DNA of 5,855 nt. It comes from Victivallales bacterium (lineage in GTDB: Bacteria; Verrucomicrobiota; Lentisphaeria; Victivallales; SZUA-371). The first letter of the stretch is position 1. Every line of letters starts with the position of its first letter. The translations under genes were made by a program, and so were the position numbers. The stretch covers positions 1-5,855 of the forward strand of contig JAQUZV010000153.1 in the NCBI GenBank assembly GCA_028691155.1. The letters run 5' to 3'. The notes beneath the pieces are model-generated. The model was not told where the DNA came from. It saw only the letters and a list, made by a program, of their open reading frames with translations, and ran no database searches. Below are positions 1-5,855 of the stretch, piece after piece.

Positions 1-1037
1 ATGCGGCCTGTGGCGGCATGGTGCAGTTGCCGCTGGTCATTGCCAATCGCAGTCGCCGGCGGCGTCAGGCGGTATTGATTCGGGAGCGGCTTGATTTTAC
101 CGAAAAATCCCCCTTTTTCCATGAAGCGGTAGCGGCGTTGCAGCCATATGAACGCCGTTTGGTCCGTCGGGTCATGCCGGCGGTGAAACGCGGATTCTAT
201 CGGTTGCGGCAGGTGGAACTGCTGGGGGGGGATCCGGGTGGTTTTTTCTGTTGTCGTCGCCGTTTCCGTCTGCCGGGGGAGGTGATGATTTATCCGGAAT
301 ATTTACGTTTGAGCCGATTGCCGGAGATGAGTCGGCATCGGTCGTTGCAGGCGGTCACCGGGCGGCCGTTGGGGGTTTCCGGCGTCGGACAGGAGTTTTT
401 CGGCGTGCGGGAGTATTCCGCTTATGATGAAATGCGGTTCATTCACTGGAAAGCCAGCGCCCGTCACCGCAAACTGATGGTTAAGGAGTTCGAGGCCAAT
501 ACCATTTCGCATCTCTATGTGCTGCTGGACACGGAAGCCGCTGGGGTCGGCGATGACGCCGAGGACAATAATTTTGAATTTCTGGTTCGGGCCGCCGCCG
601 CGATCGTCAATTGCCTTGCCGACATGCACTGCCGTTTGACTTTTGTCTCCGCGCGTCGCGGCGGAGTGGTCCGGTTTTCCGGCGAAGCCGTGGGCATCGG
701 CCGCAGCATCGTCAATCTGTTGGCGGTGATTACCCCGGGAACCGTGGCGGCGGAAGAGTTGCTGGACCATGAATTCGACCGGTTCGACCGCAATGCAATT
801 TGTTATTGTCTGTCCATGTCCGGTTCGGAAAAATTGGTGCGGCGACTGAATTTTCTGGGGCGACAGGGGGTGGATGTCCGTTGGTTTCTGGCCCCGCGAC
901 AGTATTTTCCCCGTCATGACGCCTGGGGGACGGTGCCGGTTACCGCCGGCGAGCACCACTTTGCCGACTATGGGGTGGTCGCTCCGGTAGTTGCCCGGCA
1001 GGACAGTGATATTGTCAGGATGTTGAGCCATGACTGA
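1..1037 (+). CDS. DUF58 domain-containing protein (5' end outside window)
   Basis: The reading frame is open to the left edge, so the ATG at 18 is probably internal and the true start lies upstream. The one or two N-terminal membrane helices usual in this family are not in the window. Counting from that ATG, family hallmarks are a GDPGGFF motif (71-77, usual form GDPFGLF), IYPEY (91-95), then the signature GVREY (129-133) followed by IHWKASAR (142-149) and MVKEFE (154-159). After these comes a strand ending in LLDTE (169-173), where DUF58 proteins carry a degenerate von Willebrand A-like fold; a clear DxSxS metal site is not seen. DUF58 proteins are membrane-anchored partners of MoxR AAA+ ATPases, and their molecular role is poorly defined. 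The gene overlaps the next one by 8 bases, which suggests translational coupling. The family call is firm; the function is inferred from context. Confidence 0.93.
   Translation, partial: AACGGMVQLPLVIANRSRRRRQAVLIRERLDFTEKSPFFHEAVAALQPYERRLVRRVMPAVKRGFYRLRQVELLGGDPGGFFCCRRRFRLPGEVMIYPEYLRLSRLPEMSRHRSLQAVTGRPLGVSGVGQEFFGVREYSAYDEMRFIHWKASARHRKLMVKEFEANTISHLYVLLDTEAAGVGDDAEDNNFEFLVRAAAAIVNCLADMHCRLTFVSARRGGVVRFSGEAVGIGRSIVNLLAVITPGTVAAEELLDHEFDRFDRNAICYCLSMSGSEKLVRRLNFLGRQGVDVRWFLAPRQYFPRHDAWGTVPVTAGEHHFADYGVVAPVVARQDSDIVRMLSHD
1017..1020 (+). promoter_or_regulatory. Ribosome binding site of the TgpA-like gene
   Basis: AGGA lies inside the end of the DUF58 gene, 9 bases before the ATG at 1030. 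It supports that start and an overlapping, coupled gene pair. Confidence 0.55.
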
Positions 1038-3492
1038 AACCAGCGCCAAAACGGAAAAATCTTCCTCCGGGCGGCCGGAGCGAATTACGTATCACTGGCA
1101 CTATTTTATGGTGTTGGGACTGGGAATGACGGCGGCGCTCTGGCTTTACGGTCAACCGGTTTTTACGCTGGTATTGCTGGGGTTGCTGCTGCCGTGTGCT
1201 CTGGTGGCTTATGTCCCCTACCGTTATTTTTCCCACAACCGGCGTCTGGTCGCGATGGTGGTGGTGGCGGCGGTGGCCTTGGGGTGGGGCGGATTCCGTT
1301 TTTTTCAAGGGGTGGCTCCCGATAAACTGCTGATCGAGAGTCTTGGTTTGCTGGCGTTGTGCTTTGCTTTTTCGCCGCGGCGTCGGGAGATGGGATATCT
1401 GCTGCTGATTGCGGTGTTGCTGTTGATTTACGGGGCGTTGCGGCCGCGTGCGGTTTATCTGGTTATTGCCCCGGCGGCTTTTTTCCTGATCATGCGGATA
1501 TTTTACGGCACCAGAGTTGCCGCCATTTCCGGCGATCCCGGCCTGACGGTGCCGCAATCCCGTGGCAACCGGTGGACGATTGTATGGCATCTGGCGGTGG
1601 TGTCGGTACTTGGCGTCGGATTCTATTTCCTGTTTCCCCGGGAAGTGCCCGGCAGTCCGGAACCCGATGGGGCGGCACCCTGGTTGAGCGTTCGGAAACC
1701 GACGGATGTCCAGTTGCATTTCATGGCCTGGTTTCGGGGGGAAAAGGCGCGCGCCGATGTTTCCGGTACCGCGATGGGGCGGGACGGATCGGGGATGGTT
1801 GATCGCGGCGAGAGCAAATTGGTGTTCTTTCCGCCGCCGAAAGCCATGAAAAGCTGCGGCAATTGTGCGGCGCCGCCCGGAAAAGAGCTGGTGTTCCGGG
1901 CTGAAAGCCCGGCCAAACTGTACTGGGTCGGCCAGCTTTACGACCACTACGACGGTGACCGGTGGACGGCGTCGACGGCGATGATCGGGCAGCGCAAACT
2001 GCGTCGTTCGGAATATTATTCCCGATCCATTCCGCAGCGGATTACGATGGAAAAATGGGTGGCGCCGGTTTTATTTGCCGCTTATCGTACCGACTATATC
2101 ACTTTCAACCGGCAGCCGTCGTTGCCGACGATGAGTAATTTTTTCCAATACCGGTTGCGGGATGAAACCGCGCTGCCGCCGCTGCCGTTCACCTATACCG
2201 CCTATTCGGAAGTGGAAAGCACGGCGGTGCTGCAACGGCGCCGGCATGCCTGGATGGAACCGCTGCCGCCGCAACATTATCTGCAATTGCCGGAGGCGCG
2301 CATCACCTCCCGGGTCAGGAAGCTGGCGGCGGCCATTACCGGCCGGATTGTCGACCCTTACGCCAAGGCGTTGGCGCTCCGGGACTATCTGCGTAATAAT
2401 TATCGCTATCAAATGCTTTCCCGTCCCAATCCGGTTCATTGCGAGGCGGTGGATTTCTTTTTGTTCGAGTTGCGGGAGGGGCATTGCGAATATTTCGCCT
2501 CTTCTCTGGCGGTGTTGGCCCGGCTTTGCCGGTTGCCGTCCCGGGTGGTGACGGGGTTTTCGCCCGGCAATTATAATGTTTTGACCCGGATGTTCGAGGT
2601 TTACGAGTATCATGCCCATGCCTGGACTCAGATTTTTATCGAGCGATACGGCTGGCTGACCTTCGATGCCACGCCGCCAGGGGCGTTGGTTTCCGTGGCC
2701 ACGCCGCAGGTGCTGGGGCATTGGGACGATCCTTTCGGACGCGAATGGCAGGTGCGTCCGCCGGAACTGGCGGCGGCGGCGCAGCAACTGGCGACTCCCG
2801 CCTGGGTGGCCGGATCGCATAACGGCGGCAACCGCGACGCGGTGGTTCGGCATTGGCTCGGCGAGATCAGTCGGTGGCCGGAGCAGGTCGGTGCGGCGGT
2901 GGATTACCTGTGGTTGTCGGCATCGCGGCGGGGATCGGTGGGAAAGGGCTTTTCCCTCCAGCGGTTTTTTCGGCATTGGCGGCAGCGGATGACGGCGCTT
3001 TTCACGACTCCGGACGTATCGTTGTTCAATTGCAAGGTCTGGTTGCGCCGTCACTGGTGGTCGGTGATGGCCGGGTTTGCCGTAATGATCGTTTTCCTGC
3101 TTCTGCTGCCCCGGCTTATGATCCGGTTCGGACGTTTTCGCGTGCGGCGACGGTGTCGCAAATGGTTGATCGAAGCGGCCGGGAACAGCCGGGAACAGCC
3201 GGCATCCAGCATCCGTTGCAGTTATTGGGCGGTACGGCAGTTGCTGGAGTTGCATGGCTTGCCGGGGCGGGGAAACCTCGAGCTGCTGGATTATGCCACC
3301 TTGATCGCAACTTGCCGGCCGCAGCTGGGCCCCGATATTCTGGCGGTGTTTTTTCTTTATATCCGGATGACGTACAGCGCGGTTGCGCCGACGGAAGTTC
3401 AGGCCCGGATTGTACTGGAGCGTGCGGAAAAGATTCGCGATCTTCTGGCCGGGGCGAAGAGAAAAAGATTCGCGGCCGACGTGCGTTTATGA
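1030..3492 (+). CDS. TgpA-like membrane transglutaminase-domain protein (DUF3488 / transglutaminase-like / DUF4129)
   Basis: This is an 820-residue membrane protein. About six or seven hydrophobic segments lie between residues 25 and 203 (near 25-40, 43-62, 73-92, 100-115, 121-136, 140-157, 183-203), matching the DUF3488/TgpA N-terminal region. A large outside part follows, with the family-like stretch LYWVGQLYDHYDGDRW (297-312). The transglutaminase-like core has Cys486 in EGHCEYF, His530 in HAHAW and Asp546 in FDATP, a complete catalytic triad with the order and spacing of Pseudomonas TgpA as I recall it. One more helix lies near 677-697, then a cytoplasmic DUF4129-like tail (about 730-810). 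The family is thought to act on proteins or peptides in the periplasm, by transamidation or proteolysis; the substrate here is unknown. The ATG at 1030 is supported by AGGA at 1017-1020 with a 9-base spacer. An odd CxxC pair (276, 279) lies in the outside domain. Confidence 0.93.
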   Translation: MTETSAKTEKSSSGRPERITYHWHYFMVLGLGMTAALWLYGQPVFTLVLLGLLLPCALVAYVPYRYFSHNRRLVAMVVVAAVALGWGGFRFFQGVAPDKLLIESLGLLALCFAFSPRRREMGYLLLIAVLLLIYGALRPRAVYLVIAPAAFFLIMRIFYGTRVAAISGDPGLTVPQSRGNRWTIVWHLAVVSVLGVGFYFLFPREVPGSPEPDGAAPWLSVRKPTDVQLHFMAWFRGEKARADVSGTAMGRDGSGMVDRGESKLVFFPPPKAMKSCGNCAAPPGKELVFRAESPAKLYWVGQLYDHYDGDRWTASTAMIGQRKLRRSEYYSRSIPQRITMEKWVAPVLFAAYRTDYITFNRQPSLPTMSNFFQYRLRDETALPPLPFTYTAYSEVESTAVLQRRRHAWMEPLPPQHYLQLPEARITSRVRKLAAAITGRIVDPYAKALALRDYLRNNYRYQMLSRPNPVHCEAVDFFLFELREGHCEYFASSLAVLARLCRLPSRVVTGFSPGNYNVLTRMFEVYEYHAHAWTQIFIERYGWLTFDATPPGALVSVATPQVLGHWDDPFGREWQVRPPELAAAAQQLATPAWVAGSHNGGNRDAVVRHWLGEISRWPEQVGAAVDYLWLSASRRGSVGKGFSLQRFFRHWRQRMTALFTTPDVSLFNCKVWLRRHWWSVMAGFAVMIVFLLLLPRLMIRFGRFRVRRRCRKWLIEAAGNSREQPASSIRCSYWAVRQLLELHGLPGRGNLELLDYATLIATCRPQLGPDILAVFFLYIRMTYSAVAPTEVQARIVLERAEKIRDLLAGAKRKRFAADVRL
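3178..3202 (+). repeat. Short tandem repeat, 10-base unit, 2.5 copies
   Basis: The unit GGGAACAGCC occurs twice at 3181-3200, with matching flanks extending the period-10 tract to 25 bases. It lies in the TgpA-like gene, between the last membrane helix and the DUF4129-like tail. The unit is not a multiple of three, so loss or gain of one copy would shift the frame and remove the tail. Confidence 0.7.
3428..3474 (+). repeat. 12-base direct repeat pair at the 3' end of the TgpA-like gene
   Basis: AAAAGATTCGCG occurs at 3428-3439 and again at 3463-3474, 35 bases apart start to start. The two copies are read in different frames (…EKIRD… and …KRKRFA…), so the match is not due to repeated protein sequence. 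It may be chance or the trace of a small duplication. Confidence 0.6.
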
Positions 3493-3795
3493 TTGCGGAT
3501 GGTCCTTGTTTTCCAGCTGCCGCAGGATCATTTCCGCCGGGGTCAGGTATTTCTTGGCATTGTTGCATTCCTTGCAGCAGGGAACGATGTTGCCGCGGGT
3601 GCTGCGGCCGCCGCGCGCTACCGGCACAATGTGATCCATGGTCAGCTCTTCCGGGGGGAATTTCTTGCCGCAATAGTGGCAGATGCCTTGGGCCAGTTGT
3701 GTTTTCCACCAGGAGGAACGTCGAATTTCCCGGGCTTTTTCCCGTTCGCGCCTGACGTGGGCGTCGTCTTTTTGAATATCGATCCAGTCGTCCAT
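3487..3795 (-). CDS. Small HNH endonuclease-family protein
   Basis: This 102-residue protein has a charged N-terminal helix rich in Arg, Lys and Glu (about 10-30) followed by an HNH zinc-finger nuclease fold. Visible elements are the first CxxC (Cys39, Cys42), the DHIVPV motif with His55 as the likely catalytic base, Gly68-Asn69 in the middle, and the second pair Cys74/Cys77 followed by Asn78-Asn79. All metal-binding cysteines and the catalytic His are present, so it looks intact. Such short stand-alone HNH proteins occur widely in bacterial chromosomes, and their substrate and role are mostly unknown. No phage, restriction or intron/intein context is visible. It lies 34 bases downstream of the flavoprotein gene on the same strand and is probably the last gene of that operon. 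Its TAA stop overlaps the end of the converging TgpA-like gene by 6 bases. Confidence 0.9.
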   Translation of the reverse strand: MDDWIDIQKDDAHVRREREKAREIRRSSWWKTQLAQGICHYCGKKFPPEELTMDHIVPVARGGRSTRGNIVPCCKECNNAKKYLTPAEMILRQLENKDHPQS

Positions 3796-3805
3796 AAATC
3801 ATAAA

Positions 3806-3809
3806 CCTC
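3806..3809 (-). promoter_or_regulatory. Ribosome binding site of the HNH gene
   Basis: On the minus strand GAGG sits 10 bases before the ATG at 3795-3793. It supports this start over the out-of-frame ATG at 3802. The 34-base gap around it is AT-rich compared with the surrounding genes and shows no hairpin; an internal promoter there is possible, but I could not identify clear -35/-10 boxes. Confidence 0.5.
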
Positions 3810-3829
3810 GTTTTTTATGCCATATTACG

Positions 3830-5419
3830 TTAAATATTGCTCAGATAGTCTTCCGCCACCCGCAAGCCGTCCACGGCGGCGGAAATGATCCCTCCGGCAA
3901 ATCCGGCGCCTTCGCCGGCCAGGTACAACCCGGGGATCGGGGAGGCGGCGCTTCCGTCCCGGCGGAGAAAACGTACCGGACTGGAAACATGAGTTTCGAT
4001 CCCCACCAGTTTGCCCTGCCGCACAAAACCGGGACACTGCCGGTCGAACCGGAGCAACGCCTGTTGCAGTCCCCGCACCGCCGGCGGGGGCAGCAGGGTA
4101 TCCAGCCGGGCTGGATGCAATCCGAAGCGATAGCTGGTGGCGATGCTTTTCAGTCCCGCTTCGCCGCGCAGGAAGGCGGCCGCATCCTGGGCCGGGGCGG
4201 TGTAGTCGCCGCCTCCGGCGGTAAAGGCGGTGGCTTCCAGTTCCCGGAGCCGGGCAAAAACCGCGGCGGCATCGGCAAATTCGTCCGGACGAAAGGTGAC
4301 AATCAGACAGGAATTGGCAAACTCTCCGTCGCGGCGGTAACGGCTCATGCCGTTGGTGGAAAGATGATTGGGGGTGGCGGTGGCCGGGACTATTTCACCC
4401 CCCGGGCACATGCAGAACGAACTGACCCCGGCCACATCGGCCGCTTCCGGACGGCTGACGAAGTTGTACTCCGCCGCGCCGAGACACGACGGCCGCGGCG
4501 ACATGCCGTACTGGTTGCGGTCGATCAGCTCCTGCGGGTGTTCGATTCGGACTCCGAGCTGAAACCCTTTCGGTTCATGAGGGATTCCGGCGGCAATCAG
4601 TGCGGCGATCAGTTCCCGGGCACTGAGGCCGAAATTCAGAAAGGTGGCCGGCCCGGTCAGCGTCTCCCCGTCGGCGAGTCGGACTCCGGCGCAACGGCCC
4701 TGCCGCAACAGCGGAGCCACCACATGACGGCCCCATAAAAAAGTGCCGCCAAGCGCCACGATCTGCCGCCGCAGATTTTTGACCATGGCGGGAAGGATGT
4801 CCGAACCGATATGCGGTCGTTTCAGATAAGCGATCTCCTCCGGTGCTCCGGCGTTGACGAATAATTCCAGCACCTTGCTGCTGCGCGGGTCGCGGATACG
4901 GGTATAGAGCTTGCCGTCGGAATAGGTCCCGGCGCCGCCTTCGCCGTAGAGAAAATTGCTGTCGGGCGACAATTGCCGGGTCCGGAAGAAATCATCGATG
5001 TCGACGTGGCGGCGGTCGACGTCGAACCCGCGGTCGATGATAACAGGACGGCAGCCGTTGGATGCCAGCAGCCAGGCCGTCATCAGTCCGGCCGGTCCCG
5101 TTCCCACCACCAGCGGCCCCTGCGGCGGCTTGGCGGCGGCGAAGCGGGCGTAATCGAGGTCCGGTTCCGGGTGGACCGGCATCAATCCGGCCGGGACCGG
5201 CAACGATTCGGACCATTCAATTTCCAGCCGGTAGATAAATTGCGGTCGACCCTTTTTTCTGGCGTCGAGACTCTTCTGGCGGATGGTATAGCCGTGGACG
5301 GCATCCGGAGCAATTCCCAACGCGGCGGCAATATACGGTTGCAGTCGACGGTCGATATTACCGCCGGTTGCGGCTGCCGCCTTGACCGGTATTTTCAGTT
5401 CTTTGAGTTCCAGTTTCAT
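3830..5419 (-). CDS. FAD-dependent dehydrogenase, COG2509 type
   Basis: This 529-residue flavoprotein starts with a small domain (about 1-75) typical of this uncharacterised family. It then has the FAD-binding Rossmann motif VVGTGPAGLMTAWLL with glycines 106, 108 and 111, and Asp129 at the end of the second strand for the ribose. Family landmarks follow: YGEGGAGTYSDGKLYTR (158-174), GVRIEHP (289-295), QYG (303-305), FCMCPGGEIVPATAT (335-349), NGMSRYRR (356-363), and a C-terminal FAD-closing segment GLYLAGEGAGFAGGI (497-511). The length is about normal for the family. Known relatives are called FAD-dependent dehydrogenases without an established substrate, so none is given here. A notable change is GLSARE (264-269) where relatives usually have GHSARD. 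The start has no good Shine-Dalgarno within 12 bases; GAGG is about 17 bases away inside the AMMECR1 gene. Reinitiation after the upstream stop is therefore likely. Confidence 0.93.
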   Translation of the reverse strand: MKLELKELKIPVKAAAATGGNIDRRLQPYIAAALGIAPDAVHGYTIRQKSLDARKKGRPQFIYRLEIEWSESLPVPAGLMPVHPEPDLDYARFAAAKPPQGPLVVGTGPAGLMTAWLLASNGCRPVIIDRGFDVDRRHVDIDDFFRTRQLSPDSNFLYGEGGAGTYSDGKLYTRIRDPRSSKVLELFVNAGAPEEIAYLKRPHIGSDILPAMVKNLRRQIVALGGTFLWGRHVVAPLLRQGRCAGVRLADGETLTGPATFLNFGLSARELIAALIAAGIPHEPKGFQLGVRIEHPQELIDRNQYGMSPRPSCLGAAEYNFVSRPEAADVAGVSSFCMCPGGEIVPATATPNHLSTNGMSRYRRDGEFANSCLIVTFRPDEFADAAAVFARLRELEATAFTAGGGDYTAPAQDAAAFLRGEAGLKSIATSYRFGLHPARLDTLLPPPAVRGLQQALLRFDRQCPGFVRQGKLVGIETHVSSPVRFLRRDGSAASPIPGLYLAGEGAGFAGGIISAAVDGLRVAEDYLSNI

Positions 5420-5431
5420 CGGGGTAAAACT

Positions 5432-5855
5432 CTATTCCTCGCCGAAAACGATGGCTTCGAAGACCTGAAAACTGGCTTCCGGCGCCCGCCAGGCATTCCG
5501 GGGCAGTCCGGCCTTCATGGCCAGATAGTCCAGCGTGGTGTCCTTGTCCCAGCCCTGTTCCGGGGCCACCTGAGGCAGAAAGACCGCCGAACGGCCCATG
5601 AGATTCATGACAATCCCATGCCGCCCCAACTCGAATTCCCGGAGATCGGCAATGGTCTGCATCGGGGTCAGAATGGAAACCTCAATTCTCAGCTGCTCCA
5701 GTTCCGCCGTGCTCCCGACCGGCGGGAAACGGGGATCGCGGAAAGCCGCATTGAGCGCGTTGCTGTATAAATTGTCCCCCAGGTTTTCCACCGGCATAAT
5801 GTTGCCGATGCAGCCGCGCAACTGTCCCGCCGCGGGGTGGAGGGTGACAAAACAG
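5432..5855 (-). CDS. AMMECR1 domain protein (5' end outside window)
   Basis: The frame is open to the right window edge, and the TTG at 5821-5819 that could be taken as a start is internal. The codons before it encode CFVTLHPAAGQ, leading straight into the family signature LRGCIG. About 141 residues are visible. Further AMMECR1 landmarks are AAFRDPRFPPV, IEVSILTP, GRHGIVM, FLPQVAPEQGWD and KAGLPRNAW, followed by a C-terminal VFEAIVF strand. The first part of the domain lies beyond the window. The biochemical role of AMMECR1 proteins is not established. In many bacteria they occur beside or fused to Memo-like and radical SAM proteins (the AmmeMemoRadiSam grouping), which would lie upstream, outside this window. 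The TAG stop is 12 bases before the flavoprotein start, pointing to one transcript. Confidence 0.92.
   Translation of the reverse strand, partial: CFVTLHPAAGQLRGCIGNIMPVENLGDNLYSNALNAAFRDPRFPPVGSTAELEQLRIEVSILTPMQTIADLREFELGRHGIVMNLMGRSAVFLPQVAPEQGWDKDTTLDYLAMKAGLPRNAWRAPEASFQVFEAIVFGEE

Noticed and set aside
1015..1947. Open frame of 310 codons on the minus strand
   Set aside because: Low-complexity basic composition lying opposite conserved membrane-segment coding sequence; a shadow frame.
2071..3255. Open frame of 394 codons on the minus strand opposite the TgpA-like gene
   Set aside because: Its translation is rich in Arg, Pro, Gln and His with no recognisable domain. It is the GC-rich shadow of a gene with a clear catalytic triad and membrane helices.
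3441..3460. Possible hairpin TCTTC…GAAGA near the end of the TgpA-like gene as a terminator
   Set aside because: The stem is only 5 pairs, lies within coding sequence and is followed by A residues rather than a T run on the plus strand.
2853..3755. Open frame of 300 codons on the plus strand running across the convergent junction
   Set aside because: It overlaps both the TgpA-like tail and the HNH gene in other frames. The translation is Gly/Ala/Arg-rich without motifs.
3493..3804. Plus-strand frame of 103 codons immediately after the TgpA-like stop
   Set aside because: It lies exactly opposite the HNH gene, whose zinc and catalytic residues are intact; no motif or ribosome binding site supports the plus frame.
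3989..4738. Plus-strand frames opposite the flavoprotein gene, also at 4973-5770
   Set aside because: These are shadows of a well-conserved FAD protein and AMMECR1, with compositional bias and no domain.
5819..5821. TTG as the start of the AMMECR1 gene
   Set aside because: The frame stays open to the edge and the codons before it encode the FVTL stretch that precedes LRGCIG in this family, so the start is outside the window.

Overview
The window is a compact stretch of a GC-rich bacterial chromosome with almost no non-coding DNA. It holds five protein genes in two converging groups. I found no RNA gene, mobile element, CRISPR array or long intergenic region. The organism cannot be fixed from this alone. 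The GC-rich codon use, the COG2509-type flavoprotein, the short HNH protein and the free-standing AMMECR1 gene would fit an anaerobic Gram-negative lineage such as Lentisphaerota/Verrucomicrobiota or a deltaproteobacterium. That is an inference with low confidence.

Left part, plus strand (1-3492): the end of a DUF58 gene, cut by the window edge, overlaps by 8 bases a large membrane protein with a DUF3488/TgpA-type N-terminus, an outside transglutaminase-like domain with an intact Cys-His-Asp triad, and a C-terminal DUF4129-like tail. DUF58 plus TgpA-like is the well-known core of MoxR-type loci, so a MoxR AAA+ ATPase gene is expected just upstream, outside the window. These loci are thought to act on cell-envelope or secreted proteins.

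Right part, minus strand (5855-3487, read right to left): an AMMECR1-domain gene cut by the window edge, then a COG2509-type FAD-dependent dehydrogenase 12 bases later, then a small HNH nuclease-family gene 34 bases later. The tight spacing and shared strand suggest one operon, but the three products have no obvious common pathway. AMMECR1 proteins are known partners of Memo-like and radical SAM proteins, so the genes beyond the right edge would be informative.

The two groups meet tail to tail: the stop codons of the TgpA-like and HNH genes overlap by 6 bases, with no visible terminator between them. Overall this looks like ordinary housekeeping or core-accessory sequence. I did not find a convincing undescribed system. 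The most useful leads are a Leu in place of the usual His in a conserved flavoprotein motif, a CxxC pair in the periplasmic part of the TgpA-like protein, and the AMMECR1 context.
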